NCBI GenBank assembly: GCA_030669485.1
Contig: DAOVDL010000025.1
Coordinates: forward strand, 1-7,951
Reading direction: 5' to 3'
From: Candidatus Bathyarchaeota archaeon
Lineage (GTDB): Archaea; Thermoproteota; Bathyarchaeia; Hecatellales; Hecatellaceae
Length of the DNA: 7,951 bases
How positions within the stretch are numbered: the first letter of the stretch is position 1; each line of letters starts with the position of its first letter. The translations under genes and the position numbers were made by a program. The notes under the pieces are model-generated. The model had not been told where the DNA came from, did no database searches, and saw only the letters and a list, made by a program, of their open reading frames with translations. Shown piece by piece: positions 4,989 through 7,951 of this stretch.

Positions 4989-6650
4989 TCAGCCTCTTAG
5001 AATGGCTCCCTCCGCTGCTGAGGTCACAAGTTTGGAGTATCTGAAGAGGTATCCTTCCTTCACCTTCGGCTCAGGGGGCTTCCAACCCTTCAACCGCGTA
5101 TTTATCTCCTCGGCTCCAAGTTTAACCTCTAACCTTCGAGCGGGGATGTCTATCTCAATTTCGTCTCCGTTCATCACCACCGCTATGGGGCCGCCAACAT
5201 ATGCTTCAGGGCAGACATGTCCTATGCAAGGTCCTACTGTAGCGCCTGAGAAGCGGCCGTCAGTCACTAATGCTACGGAGGCATCCAGTTTAGCTCCCCT
5301 CAAGGCAGCGGTGGCCTCTAGCATTTCCCTCATCCCTGGACCTCCCTTCGGCCCCTCATACCTGATGAATACAACATGCCCCGGCTTGACAGCTCCACTT
5401 GTTATGGCATCTACAACAGCTTCCTCCCGATCGAAAACTAAGGCTTTACCTTTAAACCGCAGCATCTTCGGATCCACGGCAGACTGCTTCACCACGGCTC
5501 CCTGTGGGGCTAGGTTCCCCTTTAGAATAGCTATGCCGCCTTCGGGGTGATAGGGGTTATCAACAGGTCTTATAACGTCCCTCCGCTTCACCTTCACATC
5601 CGAGATGTTCTCTCTCACAGTCTTCCCCGAAACAGTGATGCAGTCAAGATTCAACATTGCAGAAAGCTCCTTCATGACGGCTTGAACGCCTCCCGCCTCG
5701 TAGAGGTCTTTAACGAAGTGGGGGCCACCTGGGTTCATGTTGCATAGGTGTGGTGTCTTGTGGCTCAGCTCGTCAAACCGCTCTAGGGGCAGGGGGGCTT
5801 GGGCCTCATTGGCAATGGCGGGAAGGTGTAGAACCGTGTTGGTTGACCCTCCTAATGCCATATCAACTATGACAGCGTTCTCAACGGATTTTTCATTCAC
5901 AACCTTGCGTGGCGTTGTCCCATCCTTCAATAGGCTTACGATCTGTTTCCCAGAGTCTTGTGCTATCTTGAGCCTCTCTTCGTAGACCGCTGGGATGGTG
6001 CCGCAGCCTGGGAGGGAGAGACCTATAGCCTCGGTTAGGCATTGCATTGTGTTGGCAGTGTACATCCCGGAGCAAGATCCTGCTCCCGGGCATGCCTGAT
6101 TCTCCATTTCATGGAAGTCTTCCTCCGAAAGCTTTCCCTTCTTAACAGCGGCGACACCCTCAAACATGTTTGAGACGCCGATGCTTCGTCCTTGGAACTG
6201 CCCCGGCAGCATTGGGCCCCCTGTGACGAAGATGGTGGGTAGGTTAAGCCTGCAGGCGGCCATTAACATTCCGGGCAGAATCTTATCGCAAGAGCAGATG
6301 CAGACCATTGCGTCGAAGCAGTGTGCATTCACCATCAATTCAATTGAGTCAGCCACTATCTCCCTGCTTGGCAGGGGGTTCATCATGCCGGAGTGTCCCA
6401 TAGCGATGCCGTCGCAGATGGCTATAGTGTTAAACTCTAGGGGAGTTCCCTCTGCAGCTCTAACCCCTGCCTTCACAGCTTCGCTTACTCTGTTTAAGTG
6501 AACGTGGCCGGGGACAATCTCGTTCCAAGAGTTGGCTACAGCGATGAGGGGTCTTTCTAGATCTCTGTCTGTTAGACCTGAGGCCTTGAAGAGCGATCTG
6601 TGGGGGGCACGCTCGATCCCTGTCTTCACGGTGTCGCTTCTCAGCTTCAT
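4989..6650 (-). CDS. ilvD: Dihydroxy-acid dehydratase
   Basis: IlvD dehydrates 2,3-dihydroxy-isovalerate and 2,3-dihydroxy-3-methylvalerate to the keto acids that precede valine/leucine and isoleucine. It is a cytosolic iron-sulfur enzyme. From the ATG at 6650 it has 553 residues, a normal length. Visible motifs are CDGIAMGH (79-86, metal-binding Asp80), SCDKILPGM (120-128, cluster Cys121, metal ligands Asp122 and Lys123), ACPGAGSCSGMYTANTM (187-202 region, cluster Cys193), GGSTNTVLH in the middle and DGRFSG (464-469, catalytic Ser468). The segment VPGH (46-49) has no cysteine where [2Fe-2S] enzymes have PCN, as in the E. coli and Methanocaldococcus types, so a [4Fe-4S] cluster is likely. An in-frame start at 6713 would overlap serA by 40 bases and add 21 non-homologous residues. 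The chosen ATG is 23 bases after the serA stop, with GTGA eight bases upstream. Confidence 0.97.
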   Translation of the reverse strand: MKLRSDTVKTGIERAPHRSLFKASGLTDRDLERPLIAVANSWNEIVPGHVHLNRVSEAVKAGVRAAEGTPLEFNTIAICDGIAMGHSGMMNPLPSREIVADSIELMVNAHCFDAMVCICSCDKILPGMLMAACRLNLPTIFVTGGPMLPGQFQGRSIGVSNMFEGVAAVKKGKLSEEDFHEMENQACPGAGSCSGMYTANTMQCLTEAIGLSLPGCGTIPAVYEERLKIAQDSGKQIVSLLKDGTTPRKVVNEKSVENAVIVDMALGGSTNTVLHLPAIANEAQAPLPLERFDELSHKTPHLCNMNPGGPHFVKDLYEAGGVQAVMKELSAMLNLDCITVSGKTVRENISDVKVKRRDVIRPVDNPYHPEGGIAILKGNLAPQGAVVKQSAVDPKMLRFKGKALVFDREEAVVDAITSGAVKPGHVVFIRYEGPKGGPGMREMLEATAALRGAKLDASVALVTDGRFSGATVGPCIGHVCPEAYVGGPIAVVMNGDEIEIDIPARRLEVKLGAEEINTRLKGWKPPEPKVKEGYLFRYSKLVTSAAEGAILRG

Positions 6651-6673
6651 ATTAAATTCACTTGTTAAGAGAC

Positions 6674-7591
6674 TTATTTGGCTTGAAAGAAGTTGATAAC
6701 CTTCTTGGCGCATATGAGGCTGGCATCTCTCTGAGCATCTTCAGTCTGTGACCCTACGTGAGGGGTGCATACCACGTTCGGATGCCTCAAGAGCTCAATG
6801 TTTGTGGGGGGTTCAACCTCGTATACGTCAAGTGCAGCCCCGCCAAGCTTCCCAGAGTTCAGAGCGGATAAGAGAGCCGCTTCATCTATGACGGAGCCTC
6901 TGGCCGCGTTTACTATGATAGCCCCATCCTTCATACGTTTGAACTCATTATCCCCTATCATGTGTTGGGTCTCTGGAGTGGCGGGCATATGGAGACAAAT
7001 AACATCAGATTCAGCTAACAGTTCCTCAAGGGCCACGTTCTTTGCGCCCACCTTCCTAAATGCATCCTCGTTTGGAAATGGATCCATCGCGATGATCTTC
7101 ATCCCCAAGACCTTAGCTATCTCCCCAACTCTTGAACCTATTCTGCCCAAGCCTACGATACCCAAGGTCTTGCCCTTGAGCTGTCGGCCAACCAATTTTT
7201 TCTTTATCCACTGGCCCTCTTTCAGAGATCGATCGGCAGTCGGTATCTGTCTTGCAACTGACAGAATGAGGCCTACTGTTAATTCGGCTACGGCCTCCGT
7301 CAGGGCTTCAGGAGTGTTCATCACCTTTATACCCTGTCTCTCTGCGGCTTTGAGGTCTATGTTATCTAACCCCACCCCAGCCCTGACTACCAGTTTAACC
7401 TTCGAGGCAGATTGCAGGATCTCTTCTGTGATCTTGGTCTTGCTTCTGACAATGACCACATCGTAGTCTCTAACCGTTTCCTTCAGCCCCTCAGGCTTCA
7501 TGTCAAGCTTAACGTCTACTTCCAACCCTGCATCTGCCATGAGGCTGACGCCATCTTCCCCGAGCTTGTCACATACCAACACCTTGACCAA
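6674..7591 (-). CDS. serA: D-3-phosphoglycerate dehydrogenase (SerA-like, short form)
   Basis: This is an NAD-dependent D-2-hydroxyacid dehydrogenase, most likely oxidising 3-phosphoglycerate to phosphohydroxypyruvate in serine synthesis. It has 305 residues and lacks the C-terminal ACT regulatory domain of long SerA proteins, so serine feedback through that domain is not expected. Features are the substrate loop VRAGVGLDNID (69-79), the Rossmann motif GLGRIG (147-152), acidic Asp170 that favours NAD over NADP, catalytic Arg231 in NAARGSVID, Glu260 in YEVEPP and His278 in TPHVG. Hydroxypyruvate or glyoxylate reductase activity cannot be excluded from sequence alone. The start is TTG at 7591, eight bases after AAGGAGG, which itself overlaps the stop of the upstream gene. 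A nearer ATG at 7595 is out of frame. Confidence 0.93.
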   Translation of the reverse strand: MVKVLVCDKLGEDGVSLMADAGLEVDVKLDMKPEGLKETVRDYDVVIVRSKTKITEEILQSASKVKLVVRAGVGLDNIDLKAAERQGIKVMNTPEALTEAVAELTVGLILSVARQIPTADRSLKEGQWIKKKLVGRQLKGKTLGIVGLGRIGSRVGEIAKVLGMKIIAMDPFPNEDAFRKVGAKNVALEELLAESDVICLHMPATPETQHMIGDNEFKRMKDGAIIVNAARGSVIDEAALLSALNSGKLGGAALDVYEVEPPTNIELLRHPNVVCTPHVGSQTEDAQRDASLICAKKVINFFQAK

Positions 7592-7592
7592 A

Positions 7593-7606
7593 CATGTTTC
7601 CTCCTT
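7593..7606 (-). promoter_or_regulatory. Strong ribosome binding site serving serA, with an out-of-frame ATG
   Basis: AAGGAGG (7600-7606) overlaps the TAA of the upstream GTPase gene. Eight bases later is the in-frame TTG of serA. Between them, four bases after the site, is an ATG (7593-7595) in another frame that encodes eight codons before TGA. Confidence 0.6.
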
Positions 7607-7951
7607 AGGCTCTTGCTTTTGCGGACACTATCCGGATTACGTCTTTGGGTTTCAGCACGTAATCTTCACTAGCCCGCTTCTTTGTTCTCACCTCAACGGC
7701 ATATATGAAGTTTTCACCGATTTCCGTATGGATCATGCCCGCCAACTCCCGAGCGGTGGTTCCGCGGGGCACCAAGTAGCAGTCGGGCAGCACCCTACCC
7801 TTATGGTCTGAGAGGTGTTCCTGATCCTCCACCGGAAAGACGGCGATCATGTCTAAGAGGTTGAAGTAGGTGAAACTCAAGGCTTCCTGAACCCCTGTGG
7901 AGCCGAACTTGTCAAGGATCTTCTTCACAGCGCCCAGAGCTTTCCGCTGCT
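7605..7951 (-). CDS. YchF-like GTPase, C-terminal part with TGS domain (5' end off the right edge)
   Basis: Only the last 114 residues or so are visible; the frame stays open to the window edge, so the GTG at 7928 is not the real start. The segment KFGSTGVQEAL is followed by MIAVFPVEDQEHLSDHKGRVLPD and a C-terminal TGS domain containing VPRGTTARELAGMIHTEIG, NFIYAVEVRTKK and KPKDVIRIVS. This closely resembles the C-terminus of archaeal YchF/HSR1-related GTPases (COG0012-like), which have an N-terminal G domain and act in translation-related processes. The G1-G4 motifs lie outside the window, so nucleotide binding cannot be confirmed here. DRG-type GTPases also end in TGS domains but have a different approach to it. 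It ends directly against the serA ribosome binding site, implying co-transcription. Confidence 0.82.
   Translation of the reverse strand, partial: QRKALGAVKKILDKFGSTGVQEALSFTYFNLLDMIAVFPVEDQEHLSDHKGRVLPDCYLVPRGTTARELAGMIHTEIGENFIYAVEVRTKKRASEDYVLKPKDVIRIVSAKARA

Noticed and set aside
6765..7466. A 233-codon plus-strand frame antisense to serA
   Set aside because: It is long only because of codon bias on the opposite strand; its serine- and proline-rich translation resembles no protein and serA is unambiguous.
1..7951. A CRISPR array, toxin-antitoxin pair, restriction-modification or other defence system
   Set aside because: No spaced direct repeats and no proteins of these families were seen; apart from the DUF3795 gene all protein genes are housekeeping genes.

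Overview
The window is archaeal and almost entirely coding on the minus strand. The left half carries the conserved archaeal exosome/proteasome/RNase P superoperon. Reading in the direction of transcription (right to left) it contains ribosomal protein L15e, a COG1325/DUF54 RNA-binding protein, RNase P subunit Rpp30, RNase P subunit Pop5, proteasome alpha subunit, SBDS and the exosome cap subunit Rrp4, which runs off the left edge. Gene starts include ATG, TTG, possibly GTG and probably CTG. Several genes are preceded by GGTGA or GGAGG ribosome binding sites, and several upstream gaps hold archaeal TATA-like boxes. The gene set and moderate base composition fit a member of the TACK branch, for example a Bathyarchaeota-like lineage. 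That placement is a guess from general familiarity and was not computed.

The right part (4989-7951) is a separate minus-strand gene string: the C-terminal end of a YchF-like TGS-domain GTPase, a short D-3-phosphoglycerate dehydrogenase (SerA-like) and dihydroxy-acid dehydratase (IlvD). The three are tightly spaced and probably co-transcribed. IlvD belongs to branched-chain amino acid synthesis and the SerA-like enzyme to serine synthesis. A short gap with a clear TATA box then starts the L15e transcript.

The superoperon departs from its usual compact form in two places. Between L15e and the COG1325 gene lies an AT-rich plus-strand gene for a cysteine-rich DUF3795-type protein with its own ribosome binding site. 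Between pop5 and psmA lies a 312-base gap. It contains a plus-strand candidate box C/D small RNA with C, D', C' and D boxes in the right order, a TATA box about 25 bases upstream and a hairpin plus T-run just after the D box. On the minus strand the same gap holds a foldable segment and the psmA promoter.

Other points: Rpp30 has no usable ATG/GTG/TTG at its homologous N-terminus and appears to start at CTG behind a strong ribosome binding site. L15e lacks the family's usual basic C-terminal tail, and its stop is 38 bases from the inserted gene's stop. serA appears to start at TTG with an out-of-frame ATG mini-ORF just ahead of it. No CRISPR array, tRNA, rRNA, transposase or defence system was seen.
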